A stretch of DNA of 64,000 nt from Tanytarsus gracilentus (GCA_038502055.1 JAXRKN010000032.1:1488001-1552000), one strand, 5' to 3'; positions 39,601 to 52,879 are shown, counted from the stretch's first letter. The notes: generated by a model not told the origin, from the sequence alone. Made by a program: numbers and translations.

Positions 39601-41590
39601 ATAACATTTACAGCTTCCTCAGTTCTACCTGACCAGAGGACAAGTCGATGCATGTCGTCATTTGGGATTCCGAAATTGATTTTTTGCTTTGTATTGCCTC
39701 TAAATAAAGCGTGAGCATTAGCGCCACCAAGACCAAAACTATTCATCGCAATATAATTGCCGGTTAAGTCAATTGCTTCAGTCGCAACTTTTATGCGTTT
39801 CTCGGCAAATGCAGGCACATCTGATCGAAGTGTTTTGAGGTTGATATTTGGTGGAAATTTTTGGTTTTCAAATGCAACGAGAATTTTTGCAATCGATGCC
39901 ATTCCAGATGCAGCTTCAGCATGACCCATATTCGATTTTACGCTGCCAATAATTAATTCGCCATTTCTATTATTATTTTTACAAAAAGCTTCATCGATAG
40001 CTGAAACTTCTTCAGGATCACCAAGTTTTGTGCCGGTCGTGTGAGATTCAACAAAATTGATCATCTCTGGGTCGAGTTTAAGTGTCTTGTAAAAATCTTC
40101 AATTAACTTTTGTTGCAATATCCTGGAAGGAAATGTAATTCCTTCTTTTTTGAATCCATCATTATTTGAACTGCTGTACACAATATTTGCGTAAATTCTT
40201 TTGGAGTCCTTTAACTTTTGCAAAAATATTACACAAATTGTATCAGCACGAGTGAAACCAGTTGCATTTTCGTCAAAAGGTCTACAAACTCCATCACTAG
40301 CCAACATTCCAAGCCTGTTAATTGAAAATTAATAAAAAAATATTTTCTTACATTTTCCACTCACTTAGAATATTGGCCAGTAAGACCACAGTTCAGAATC
40401 AGCTGACTGCCACCAACCAATGCAGCGTCGCAAACACCTGTGAAACAAAATGTTCATCAAAATGTGTTAATGATTGTTATTTAATTCAATAAGTCGCCAT
40501 GAATATAATTTATTTGTCATTAATTATCTAAACACCCATAATTAATTCATTGACGATTCAGATTTATTTGTCAACATTATTTTATATCCGTATTAAAATA
40601 AGCTCAGGTGTTAACATATTTATAAAAAACATGAATAATTTAAAAGAAATACATCATAAACCAATTTAACATCTCATGAACATCTTATTTGATTTTTTAT
40701 TCAAATACGTTAATCTTGTCACATAAATTTTATATTTAAAAAGCCAATTTATGGACTTGATTTATTCAATGCACAAATCAAAAAAAGCAGCATAAAAATT
40801 CTCAAAATATTTAAATTTTCATGTTTTTTTAAGGTTAAGTTTTCAACTAATAACATAACCGATCTAGCACCAAGGTCAATAGTCAATAAATGACGCCACT
40901 TTGATTTTCTAGCACATTTGAACTGAAGCTTCTCTAATCGAGGAGTAGGTTGAAACAAAAAATCACAAACCTGATTGAATGTAACGAAACGCTGTATCAA
41001 GAGCATACGAAGAACTCGAACATGCTGTGTCTACTGTTAGTGATGGTCCACATAATCCAAGTGCATATGAAATGCGATTTGACAAATAAAACTGAGCATT
41101 TCTACATTTAAATGCATTTATAAAAATATTTTTAAATTCTTTAAATTTCACTTAAAATCACTTTTATAATTTACCCCAACACAACATAGCCATCTTTAGG
41201 TGGGTATCGATGAACAAAAGCATCTTTCGAGTCTGAAATGCTGCAACCAATAAAAACACCAGTTTTGCTTCCGATAAGCGATTGAGGACTAATTCCGGCA
41301 TCCAAAATCGCTTCGTATGAATGTTCGAGTAAAATTCTCATTTGTGGATCTGTCCAATTTGCGTGTTTATTGAGCGTTGAGAAAAATGACGCGTCAAATT
41401 TTTCTAAATTTCGAATTTTTCCGAATCTCTTCGGCACGTCTGCATGAAAATGTTTCCATCGACTTTCATCCTCGTCGGTCATATCAATTTTATTGTATAA
41501 ATTATATGCAAACTCATTTAAATTATTTGAACTCGGAAATCTCCCGGATATACCCGAAATTACAATATCGTCATCACTTAGATCTTCCAT
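33602..41590 (-). CDS. FASN: type I fatty-acid synthase, tandem copy A
   Basis: This cytosolic multienzyme builds fatty acids from acetyl-CoA, malonyl-CoA and NADPH. Exons: 41175-41590, 40971-41101, 40365-40437, 38494-40314, 38218-38441, 35776-38156, 35365-35714 and 33602-35309, giving 7,104 nt and 2,367 aa. Domains and active residues by count: ketosynthase (Cys166 in DTACSSS; His298; His338), malonyl/acetyl transferase (Ser594 in GHSVGE; His696), dehydratase (His885 in HIIDGRVLFPATG), enoyl reductase (GSGGVG near 1551), ketoreductase (GGLGGFG near 1763; Tyr1903), acyl carrier (Ser2023 in LGIDSLMG) and thioesterase (Ser2180 in GHSFG; His2350). Length is normal for insects (about 2,400). The start is the ATG at 41590; an upstream GTG is ignored. 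Insects often keep extra paralogues for cuticular lipids, but which class this is cannot be decided here. Confidence 0.93.
35715..35775 (-). other. GC-AG intron in FAS copy A
   Basis: The 61-bp intron has donor GATGGAG|GCAAGT and acceptor TTTTTTAG|ATTG. No GT donor nearby preserves the frame. Joining gives EEME-IVYNLIKDDLKHGI, which matches the enoyl reductase to ketoreductase transition of the family. Confidence 0.85.
40438..40970 (-). other. FAS copy A intron 2 (533 bp)
   Basis: The donor is TCAG|GTTTGT and the acceptor TTTCACAG|GTGTTT. AT-rich sequence holding only short chance frames. Copy B has a 384-bp intron at the same position with different internal sequence. Confidence 0.8.
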
Positions 41591-41699
41591 CTTCACTTTT
41601 TACACTTTTTGTATAAATATTTTTGTGTCACGCTTGAAACACATTTAACTCGTTCCAATTTTTTTTATTGAATGTCCCTTATAACTTCAAATAGCATCG

Positions 41700-41707
41700 C
41701 TTTTATA
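41700..41707 (-). promoter_or_regulatory. TATA box of FAS copy A
   Basis: TATAAAAG lies on the minus strand about 110 bp upstream of the ATG, with a CATTC initiator-like site about 33 bp downstream (A near 41674). This implies a 5' UTR of about 85 nt. A TATATTT-like sequence nearer the ATG is too close to serve. Confidence 0.55.
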
Positions 41708-42701
41708 GAAAATTTTTATCAAAGAGCCAGGGTTGATTTGTTCATTAATCATTAACCAGATTTACACAAAATGATCGAAGTTTTTAAGATTTTTCAAACT
41801 AGGGGCAAAACACTTTCATTTGATTTTATCCTAAAATATTTCACAGATTTTTCTAGTTTTAAAAATTTAAAAGCAAAACGTGTTTAAAAATTTTTATATT
41901 TAAAAAAGTTTCCTCGATCATATTTTAAGGGCTTTGAACTATTTATGCAAAACAATGGAAGCGTGAGCGATGAACGAGTTTTTATTTTTTTTTCGAAATG
42001 GACTCGTTCGGAGTCGAAAAATTCATTTTTTTGGAGAACTCATTTAGGTTGATATAGTGCAAGTTTTTAACGTGAACAATATATTGCAAATCCGTACAAT
42101 AAGTCAAAGCTTGAAAGTGACACAAAGTGACCTAATAATCGTATAAGACGTGACAATTATTAGTTTATTTCATCACCTGTTGCATATTGCGGGTGTAAAA
42201 TTGAAATATTTTTTCGAGTTGAGTAATTTTATCAATACCTCAGTTTTTAAATTATAAGTCCATGCATTTGAGTCTTATTAATGGATCTAAGCTAGCGTTA
42301 CATTCCTTCAAAATTGATCCTAAAATCCTAATTTAGTTTAAACGTACAAAAAAGCACAAATATTTACTTCCTTGATTTATCAGCTCACGCACACCAATGA
42401 TTCAAAAAAAATTGATGACAGCTCTACGAGAATTCCCAATGCATCGTTTTTATTTTAAAGAAGAAACATATTAAAAATTTACTCATTTCATCATCACGTC
42501 AACGTCGAATTTCCTTGAAAGATTAAAACTTTTTGTTATGTTCAAAAATCTCATAAATCTGATGTTTTTAACTCCACCTAAAAAACTTACTATGTGACAG
42601 TCTTGTTCACGTATAAAACTGAAAACTTTAAATTTAAACGGAAACGATTGAATAGTTTTACATATTTTATGATTATTTTATTTTTTAAAAAAAGTGGATT
42701 G
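41708..42701. other. spacer between the two FAS genes
   Basis: AT-rich DNA upstream of copy A and left of the hAT-type element. No gene is seen; it presumably holds upstream control sequence for copy A. Confidence 0.5.
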
Positions 42702-43429
42702 CTTAAATCTAGGGATCCTTAATTCACCGGTGAATGCGATTTCGGTGATCACCGGTGACAAAAAGTCATTCACCGGTGATCACCGGTGCACCGGTGACGA
42801 CTTTTGACCAATATTTCTAAAGGAAAAACTACTTTTCGGCATTTTGAAATTGTTATGGACCAATTTTTAGATAATTTTTTGGTTTCCATATAAATTATAA
42901 AGTTTAACACTAAAAAAGTTAGATTTTTCTTATTATTTCTAGAAATTTTTCTTTCTCGTTAATTGATGAATCAAACTTCAATCTTATCAAAGTATCTCTA
43001 CAAATTTTTAGGATTTTTAAAGTTTTTAAAGTTTGATAAGATATCAAACTAACATGTTAATTTTTTGTCTTTGAACAAATCTTTAAAATATGCCAACTTA
43101 CTAAAAAGTTTTTTGGTTAAAATTTTTTCTGATTATTATCTAAAAATTTAAATAACTGAAAAACTTTTTTAAGTTGCATATTTTGAACGAATTTTTTAGC
43201 CATTTAATTTTAGTCTAAAAAGTTTTTAAATGTATTCTATAATTTCTAATTAAAATTTCTAGTTTAAAAAAATTGTAGCTTTAAAAAAATCTAAAAAGTA
43301 TAGAAAAATGTATTAATTTCGTCACCGGTGTCACCTTACAAAAAATCGGTGATCACCGGTGACGAAAAGTTTCGGTGATCACCGGTGATCACCGTACCGG
43401 TATTCACCGTGAGGATCCCTACTTAAATC
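42702..43429. mobile_element. hAT-type miniature inverted-repeat element with 8-bp target duplication
   Basis: The element at 42710-43421 (712 bp) begins TAGGGATCC and ends GGATCCCTA. It is flanked by the perfect 8-bp direct repeat CTTAAATC at 42702-42709 and 43422-43429. Subterminal regions on both sides carry clustered CACCGGTG and GGTGATCACC palindromes. The AT-rich middle has no transposase frame. An 8-bp duplication with TAGGG-type termini is typical of the hAT superfamily (known), so this is a non-autonomous copy. The clean duplication suggests a fairly recent insertion. It sits 22 bp beyond the copy B stop codon and may form part of that gene's 3' UTR. Confidence 0.8.
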
Positions 43430-43451
43430 TTTTAATATTTTAAATTTAACT

Positions 43452-46400
43452 TTAAATATTTTCATTAATGAACTTTATTAGTTCTTGATTATTTACGAGT
43501 GTTACGTGGTCGCCTTCTAAGACGTTAATTTTTATGGGAGATGAACATAATCTTGCCAATCCATAGTCTTTATGAATTCCAGTGATTGCAGGTTTACTCG
43601 CTCTTGTTAAAAATATATTTGTGCTCTCCAACGGTGAAAATGAATCATCTTTTGTGTTTTGACAAATTTTCAAACGATTCGCAACAGCGTGCATGATATT
43701 TGTCTGAATGAAATCAGCATCGAAGGAAAATTTTCCCTTAGAGTTTTCCATTAAAACTTTAAGTTTTTCCTCCCAGCCTTCGTGAGCTTCATAAGCATTT
43801 TTTACAACTGCCTCATCAAGATGTACTCGAAGTATATCAAAAGTGATCATTGCAACTCCGCTTTTGAATTGTTCTTCATTACCTTCAAGTGAGAATTTAT
43901 GACTCAAACGATGAATATATTGCGGCGATCCATCGAGTTCAAAAATTTGACCATTCTTTTTTCCATTTTTCTCAAGCAATTTAGCAATTTTGAGTGCTAT
44001 AACAGCGCCAAAAGAATGACCAATAAGAATAAAGCTTTCATTGTTTGAGAAAAGCTTTAAAATTTCTGGACCTATAATTTTAATTATTTCATCAAGTTGA
44101 ATGCACTCTGAAGTTTCATAAAGCTGAAGAATGTAAGTCGAATATTTTAGCTTTTTAGCTAAATTTTTGTACAAATCGGCTGCAACACCGTAAAAGCCGG
44201 GTAAAATTAGAACCTTTCTGTCATTGCTTTCGATATCATTCGCTTTGTAAATTTGTTCGATCGAAAATATTTCTAGAGTTTCTTCATCAATTACTCCCGA
44301 TAGTAAAAGTTTCATCCAAGTGAATTCTTCTGAATTATTATCATTTGAGTTATCTTTACCACTCGTTTTTGACATTGCTCGCTTTTCAAGCTGAGCCAAT
44401 GTTAATGATCGAAGCTCTTGTGATGTGAGAACAATATCGAAATCTCGTTCTAATAGTTGAGCAATTTCAACTCCCATCAGTGAGTCAATTCCTAACTGAG
44501 TGAGAGTTGAATCCATTGAAATTGATTTTCTATCACGCACTCCCATTATTTTTAGGATCATGTCAATAATATTTCCTTTTCGTATATTACTAGCTTGTTT
44601 ATCAGCAACAATCATACTAGAGACAATTGGGTCTTCAGATGTTAAAAGTTCATCGAGAACCTCGATGCAGGATGCAATTGATTGTGGTAAAGTTCCGCCA
44701 ATATCTTTATTTGCATTTGCGAGTTGAAAATCTGCAAGTAAGCCAACATCGCCAATCGCACCCCATTGAATTGCCTTTCCCGGCAGACCAGCTTCACATC
44801 TCTTCTCGACAATTCTTTCCATTACAGAATTTGCAAATCCATAATTGCTTTGACCTGCATTTCCCATGCCACAAGAAACACTTGAAAAGACTACAAAATG
44901 TTTAAGTGATGGACACATTTCTCTTGATAATTTGTCGAGATTAATTGTAGCCAATGCTTTTGGCGCTGTTGACTCATAAAACATTTTTGTGTCTAAATTT
45001 TCAAAAATACCATCGCGAAGTACAACAGCAAGATTGAAAATACCGCCAACAGGTCCAAGAGAAAGAGTTTCATGTAATAGATTTTTGCATCCATCTTCAG
45101 TTGTCACATCTGATGTGCTTACAATGACTTTCGTTCCATACGTTTTCCAAAGCCTTTAAATAATTTTTAATTAATAAATTAAATGTTAATAAATTTTAAA
45201 GAAAAAAATTACTTACTCTACTTTCAGAACTTGATATTCATTTTTAAATCCTCTACTTGAACTCAGCACAAGCTTTCTGCATCCTCTAACAACAAGCCAG
45301 TCTGCAAGTTCAAGGCCAAAGCCACCAAGTCCGCCGATAATCAAGTAACTCTCATTTGGATCACAATACACGCGGCTAAGCACACTCAATGGCAATGATT
45401 TATCATCATTTTCATCTTCTCGTATTTTCAGTAACACTTTACCGATATGTTTACCGGCTGCCATGAAACGAAAAGCTTCTTCGATTTCGCATGCGTCAAA
45501 AACAGTTGAATTGAGTGGTTTGATGATGCCGTGTTTTAAATCGTCCTTGATTAAATTGTAAACAATCTAAAAAAGACGCAAATAAATTAGTTTTGACCAA
45601 GGTTAAAAGAACACAAAAATGACTTGCCTCCATCTCTTCGGAGTCAGCTGGGAGATCATCAAAAATGACGGCCTTGAATGTTATTCGTTTTTCAAGATAT
45701 CTCATATCAAGCTGTGTTCCTCTTACGATATCATATTTTCCAATTTCTAGAAGAGTTCCACCTTTTCCTAAACATCTTATTGAAGCATGTAACTTTTCAT
45801 CTGACAATGAGTTGAGCACATAATCAACACCTTTTCCTTTCGTGTTTGTTAGAATTAATTTTTCAAATGAAATGTTTCGGGAATTTCCAATATTTGATGG
45901 CTTTAGCTTTGGGAATTTTTTGAGTAGGAAATTCTTCTTCTCTTCGCTGCTGACAGTTGTAAAAACATCAAGGCCATAAGCAAATGCTATCTCGATCGCA
46001 GCTTGGCCAACGCCGCCACTTCCGCTATGAATTAAAATTGTCTTTCCAGCTTTAATTTGAGTCGTTACAAAATATGCGAAGTAAACTGTTGTGTAGACAA
46101 GTGGAACTGTTGCAGCCTCTTCAAGTGTCCATTCATTAGGAACATCCCAAAGTAAAGATTTCTTTGCATCATAATGAGTTGAAATTCCTGATGTATTTAA
46201 TGCAAGACCCATAACTCGTGTGCCATCTTTCTTAACTCCTGAAACTTCTAAGCCAAGTGCACAATTTTGTCCAATTCTGTCAAAAATATTGTCTGGTATT
46301 CTTCCAAGAGCAATCATAACATCTTTGAAGTTAAGTGACGCATATTTGAGTTTGATTATTTCATTATCATCAATTTTTAACTGTCCTCTTAGCCATGCGA

Positions 46401-49400
46401 GTGTTGATAAATCTCCTTTTATCAAGCAATTTGCATAACAATGATCCTTTTGACAATTAAGTTTATTGTCTTTTGGCAAGCCAATATGCCGATAACTTCC
46501 CCATTCGCCATTCTTGAAGATATTAATAGCATGTCCTTGATCAAGCTGAGATTTGTAGAAATTGTTATTAATTTCAAATTTAGGTGTATTAGAGTCATTA
46601 ATCAGCACGCATTTAATTTTATCATTTACAAATTCGCGACGAACACAATTGACAAAACCAAGAATGCCAGATGGTTCGTAATTGGATGAGTATAAAATAA
46701 CTGGTGACTCTTTGATAGCATTCTGAAGTGGTTCAAGCCAATCTTCGACTTTTGATGATATTTCAATAGTTTTGTGTGATTCAAAGCTTTCAAATTGGCT
46801 TCTCATGATTGAAATAATTTTAGTTGATTCTTCAAATTTTGCTTGAATTTGTGAAACAATTTTAAAATCGTTATGTACAACTTCTATCTTTTTACTATCG
46901 ATTGATACAACAAAGCCGCGTTCTTTTATCAATGACTTTGTTGACTCCAAAAATTCAGAATCATTTAAACAATTTGGTTTAATGATCATATCAAGACCAC
47001 TAAATGAATTGATTTCTTCTGAACTCACTTCAACACCTTCAAGTTGAAGATTTTCTCGCTTTGATAAAAATGTCACATTTGACGCTATCAGCGGTATTTT
47101 TCTCAAAGCTTTTGCAATGTTTTCACTCAAATAAAATGAGTCATCGTCGTCAATCTCAATAGATGCAAATTTTGGTTGAAAAATATCTTCGAGGACAGTT
47201 TGAACGAGAATTCTTGTGGCATCTTCGAGTTGAAATTTTTCATCAGAGAAAAATGGAATAAATTTATAAACTTCCAAATTTGGCTCTTTTTGACGTCGTC
47301 TGTTAACCACTCGATTTCGCTTATCATGAAGTTCAACACCACCAGCTTTAATTATCCTTTGATATGGACAAATTTCAACATTGTATAAAATTTCCGCATT
47401 ACTTTCTTCACCCTCAACTCCTTCCTGAATTTTATTTTCTTCAACTTTGATAGCTTTTATTGCTTCATCACGAATTTTAAAATGTAGAAATGGATCAATG
47501 ACAATTTTTCGGATATTTGTTGGAAGTGCTAATTGTTTTGCATTCGTTTGAAGTTCCTCAAAGTGAGTCATGCTGTCGAGGAAGGTGATCCAATTATTAA
47601 CCCATTTAATTTTGCCCTTCAAGCCATCGTGTCTGATTTCATGGACACCTTTGAAAGCTCCTAAATGACTAAATCCATGCATTCGAAACTCTTTGTAGAA
47701 GTCATCACTATTTAATGTCAAAGTATTTTCATCACTTAATTCCGGAATTTCAGACATCTCAATTTCGTCAACTTGTTTTATGTAGCCATGAACCACTGCT
47801 GCACTTCCTTCAATGACTTCGAATCTTCCAGTTCCGCGATGTATTGAAACTGTAATTAGAACATCTTGATGTTTGTTTAACGATGTCGCACGAAGAAAGT
47901 GAATGTCTTCCAAAATAACTTTCATCTTCTCATAATGAACTCCGCACATCATTGCAAATGTTTCCCAAACGAGAAATATCCAGCCGGTAGCAGGGAATAG
48001 GAAGCGACCTAGAATTAGAATAAGTTTATTAAAATAAAAATTTAAATTTTAAATGATCTTAAATTACCGTCAATCAGGTGACCTTGAATGAACTCAAACT
48101 TCTTATCGCTTATGTTAATAATTATATTTCTTCTCTCGAAAGTATTATATGAGTCAAAGTGTGGGACGAAATGATTATCTTCATGATTCCATTTGATATT
48201 CGGAGAAATCATTGGAGTTCCTCGAGAAACTGGAAATTGAACTGATGGATAAAGATTGCTGACATCCATGTCGACACCATTTTCAAAAAGTCTGGAATTA
48301 TTTAAATTTTTTTTCTAAACATTCAACCTAAAAATATTCACTCACCTTCCAAGAGCTTCGGTAAAGAATGAAACTCCATCTTTGCAGTCTTTCTGTGTCA
48401 AGTTGATTTGAATTCCATCCTTCATTGATCTCTTCAAAATTGATTTTAAAAGACCATGCGGAGCAACTTCAATTGTGATTGCATTTTGTGGTAACAATTC
48501 TGTGACTTCTTGAAAGAAAACTGGATTGAGTAAATTTCGTGTGTGATATTCTGCTGATGAATAAAAAGCTTCTTCTTCAATCCACATGTCTTCCGGATAT
48601 GTTGAGCTTAACCATTTCTTTGATCTAGCTCGAGGTGTTTTTATAATTTCTTTAAGTTTTTTATAAAGATTTTCACCAAATTCTGTGATGTATCGACTGT
48701 GCAACGGAATTCCTGAACATGCAACTTCTCTTGCAAAAACTTTCTTCTTTTTCATTTCTTCAACAAAAGCTCGAACACTTTCAATGGGTCCACTAATTGT
48801 AGTTGAATCAATTGCATTATGACAAGCAACATCAATATCTTGAGGTAACATATTTTCAAGTTCAACATGATTGATTCCAATAGCTGCCATTGCTCCTTCG
48901 ATAGTTTTAGCTTCATTACTTGATGAACCACGTGCGTAAGCAGCCAAAATTGTTTCTTCAGCTGTAAAACATCCATCAGCATATGCACAACAAAGTTCAC
49001 CAACAGAATGTCCAATCATAAAATCAGGCTCAATTCCGAGAGCTTTTAGAATATCCACAAGTGCAATTTCGATTGAAACAATTCCAACGTATGAATTCAA
49101 AACATTTTCAAAATTATTTTCTTGCGTTAAAATTTCTTTCAAGTTCAAATTAAATCTTGTCAGAACTTGATGCGATTTTTCAATTGATTTTGCAAAAAGA
49201 GGAATTTCCATTAGATCTTTACCCATTTGACTCCATTGTGAGCCAATTCCACTGAACACAAAAACAATCGGACGATGAGTTCCATTAAAATATTGAATGT
49301 CACGTATTAAACATTTTGCTTTTTCACTTTCATAATCGTGTTTAAAAATACCAAATCCTCGATAAGTGTTTGCTGTTGTTGTAACTACTTGAGAATTTTG

Positions 49401-51302
49401 TAATAGTGCTATGTGTTCAGCATCGAGTGGTCTCTTTATGATGTCATCAAAAATAACATTTACAGCTTCCTCAGTTCTACCTGACCAGAGGACAAGTCGA
49501 TGCATGTCGTCATTTGGGATTCCGAAATTGATTTTTTGCTTTGTATTGCCTCTAAATAAAGCGTGAGCATTAGCGCCACCAAGACCAAAACTATTCATCG
49601 CAATATAATTGCCGGTTAAGTCAATTGCTTCAGTCGCAACTTTTATGCGTTTCTCGGCAAATGCAGGCACATCTGATCGAAGTGTTTTGAGGTTGATATT
49701 TGGTGGAAATTTTTGGTTTTCAAATGCAACGAGAATTTTTGCTATCGATGCCATTCCTGATGCAGCTTCAGCATGACCCATATTCGATTTTACGCTGCCA
49801 ATAATTAATTCGCCATTTCGATTATTATTTTTACAAAAAGCTTCATCGATAGCTGAAACTTCTTCAGGATCACCAAGTTTTGTGCCGGTCGTGTGAGTTT
49901 CAACAAAATTGATCATCTCTGGGTCGAGTTTAAGTGTCTTGTAAAAATCTTCAATTAACTTTTGTTGCATAATTTTCGATGGAAAAGAAGCTCCCTCTTT
50001 TTTGAATCCATCATTATTTGAACTGCTGTACACAATATTTGCGTAAATTCTTTTTGAGTCCTTCAACTTTTGTAAAAATATTACACAAATTGTATCAGCA
50101 CGAACAAAGCCGGTGGCGTCCTCGTCAAAAGGTCTACAAACTCCATCGCTTGCTAATATTCCGAGTCTGTTAATTGAAAATTATTATTTATATTTACAAC
50201 GGTTTCAACGATCTCTTATCGTTCTGTTTACTCACTTGGTATATTCCGCAGCAAGGCCACAGTTAAGAATCAGCTGACTGCCACCGACCAAAGCGGCATC
50301 ACACATACCTGTTAGTGAGAGTGTTTTAAAACTTGTTTTAAATGTATAATTTTGGGCTATTAACATTTTTGGTGCTAAATTATGATTGCGATGTTTAAAA
50401 TTTTCTAAATTCAAAAATCGCCACAAAATCTACGTGAATAAAAAAATCATATTTCAACTTCTTAAACCCTTAAAGGGAAAAATTTACATTTTTATTGCTA
50501 ACCTTTTTTGGTAAGAATTATTTTTTTGGTAAAACCAGCTTTTTCAAAGTTCACCGATCTAAAAGATGGTCAAAAACTTTTGAGATTTTTTTATTTAAGA
50601 TTCTAATTTGCATTTTCACGTTTTTTTCTTCACATTTTAGATTTTATGATCAATCTTTAGCACATTGATATTTATCACATTATGTAACAAACCTGATTGA
50701 AGATATCGAAATGCACAATCGAGAGCATATGCAGAACTCGAACATGCTGTGTCAACTGTGAATGATGGTCCACATAATCCAAGTGCATATGAAATGCGAT
50801 TTGACAAATAAAACTGAGCATTTCTACATTTATAAAAATATTTTTAAATTCTTTAAATTTCACTAAAAATCACTTTTATAATTTACCCCAACACTACATA
50901 GCCATCTTTAGGCGGGTATCGATGAACAAAAGCATCTTTCGAGTCTGAAATGCTGCAACCAATAAAAACACCAGTTTTGCTTCCGATAAGCGATTGAGGA
51001 CTAATTCCGGCATCCAAAATCGCTTCGTATGAATGTTCGAGTAAAATTCTCATCTGTGGATCTGTCCAATTTGCGTGTTTATTGAGCGTTGAGAAAAATG
51101 ACGCGTCAAATTTTTCTAAATTTCGAATTTTTCCGAATCTCTTCGGTACGTCTGCATGAAAATGTTTCCATCGACTTTCATCCTCGTCGGTCATATCAAT
51201 TTTATTGTACAAATTATATGCAAACTCATTTAAATTATTTGAACTCGGAAATCTCCCGGATATACCCGAAATTACAATATCGTCATCACTTAGATCTTCC
51301 AT
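43452..51302 (-). CDS. FASN: type I fatty-acid synthase, tandem copy B
   Basis: Paralogue of copy A with the same eight-exon structure: 50887-51302, 50693-50823, 50236-50308, 48346-50166, 48068-48291, 45628-48008, 45217-45566 and 43452-45153, giving 7,098 nt and 2,365 aa. All exons match copy A in length except the last, which is 6 nt shorter. Active residues are kept: ketosynthase Cys in DTACSSS, His in ETHTTGTKLGDP and NMGHAEA; transferase GHSVGE; dehydratase HLIDGRFLFPATG; reductase GSGGVG; ketoreductase GGLGGFG and NYGFANS; carrier Ser2023; thioesterase Ser2179 in GHSFG and the final GDHVTL. No frameshift or premature stop is present, so the gene should be functional. Sequence runs identical or nearly so to copy A alternate with strongly diverged blocks. 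The acceptor of the last exon (TTAAAG|GCTTTGG) has a poor pyrimidine tract. Confidence 0.93.
45567..45627 (-). other. GC-AG intron in FAS copy B
   Basis: 61 bp, donor GATGGAG|GCAAGT, at the same position and nearly the same sequence as in copy A. The non-canonical donor therefore predates the duplication or was shared later by gene conversion. Confidence 0.85.
50309..50692 (-). other. FAS copy B intron 2 (384 bp)
   Basis: The donor is TCAG|GTTTGT and the acceptor CTAACAG|GTATG. Internal sequence is unlike the matching intron of copy A. No other feature is seen. Confidence 0.8.
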
Positions 51303-51404
51303 CTTCACTGTTCACACTTTTTATTTTTTTCACCACCTTAGAAAGAACCTTTATTTCGCACCACGGTATATCGACAATTGAGCCCGATCACACCGTGCGA
51401 TGAG

Positions 51405-51413
51405 CTTTATATA
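51405..51413 (-). promoter_or_regulatory. TATA box of FAS copy B
   Basis: TATATAAAG lies on the minus strand about 105 bp upstream of the ATG, with a TCAATT initiator-like site about 34 bp downstream (A near 51379). The predicted 5' UTR is about 77 nt. Apart from some 20 bp next to the ATG, this promoter bears no resemblance to that of copy A. Confidence 0.6.
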
Positions 51414-52879
51414 GTCGGCAGCGTAAAACATTATATGTGAACATCTTCGTCTAGTGTTGTCAAAAAGTGTTAAATGTTTTAGTTAGAATTCAACAACGAA
51501 GCTTCAGCTGTTAAAAAAACCATGACCTACGCAAAGCACGGAAAGAAAATGAAAATAAGATAATTCATTAAAGAACGCTCGCGTGTTTTAAGAAAATGCG
51601 ACAATAAAAATTATTCAGATGAAGACGATCAAACGCTTGAAGGACAAGTCGTTTGTTATTATCAACACTTCTGGACTGAATTGAGTAATAATTGACCAAT
51701 GTGCTAATTCACAAATGTCTTTGAAAAGTGAAAAGATTTTTTTTGTGATATGAACGAAGAATCGATAGAATTTAATTAGCATGTTGGTTCTTATTTTGCT
51801 TTAATGTAGTATTTCCGCGAGCTCGTGTGTCGGTTATGCGAATAAATTCGTTTTAAAAAATTGCTCAATTAAAAAGTGTTTGATTATTTTCGATGTCAAT
51901 GCGTGATCTTGAATGAGATGAAGATGAAATCAAACACATGCAATTAAACACGGAATTCTTTTGGAGTTTTACACAAAAATTATAAAATATTCTTGGGAAA
52001 AAATTATATAATTTTATGTATTTCAAAGTCAATTGAAATCTAAAATATTTTTTATAATCTCATTAATTATAAAAGCAGTTGCCAAAAGCTCTTAATTTAC
52101 ATTTCCTAAAGAACTGTGACAAATTAAGATTCAAAAAGATAATTCGCTTGAATATTTTAACATTTTACAGATGGCCTTCAGAAAAAAAATCTTTAGTTCA
52201 GTGACTTTATCATCATCTTCACACAGATGATTTTTATTGAATGAACCACCGTAAAATGTGTGACGTAAAATTTTGTGTGAATATGAATATAATTTTTTTC
52301 AAACCGGCAAACAAATGTTTCGGTTGCTTGTTTTCAATGAGTCCTATAGAACGATTTGCTTAACACTTAATGATCGTGAGACGTCCACACCATCTTATAT
52401 GATTTATGAACAGAATATTTAGAAGCTTATAATCGTTGTAATGCTTGTTTTGCGAATTTATTCTTTATGACAAATATCCAATAATAAATTATCGCCTTTT
52501 ATGTAAATACACAAAAAATATCCCCAAAAAAAATCTTGGAAAGTTCTTGTCATGATGACTTTGCAGAAAGGTTTGAAAACTCGTGTTGCGACGGAATTTT
52601 TTGTAAAGAGTTCTAAAATGGAAACGACAATAAATTTTATGTCCATGTTCGTTTGCTTTTAAGCTAATTATATTGAAGAGTTAACTTAGATTTAAATGCT
52701 AAAATCTGATTTAAATTTACATCAAAAAAAAGTTACGATTCATCGCAAAAATTAACTGAATAATCTTTTTAATTTGTTTACAATCTCAAAGGGAAGTGAT
52801 AAATTTTAATTGAAACAATTTCACACCATATTAAAGAACAAAATATTTTTTTCTGTTTATTTTAATCAAGGCAATCGGG
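51414..52879. other. intergenic region between FAS copy B and the divergent secreted-protein gene
   Basis: 1.5 kb of AT-rich sequence between divergently transcribed genes, so it must hold control sequence for both. No further gene or repeat is recognised. Confidence 0.5.
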
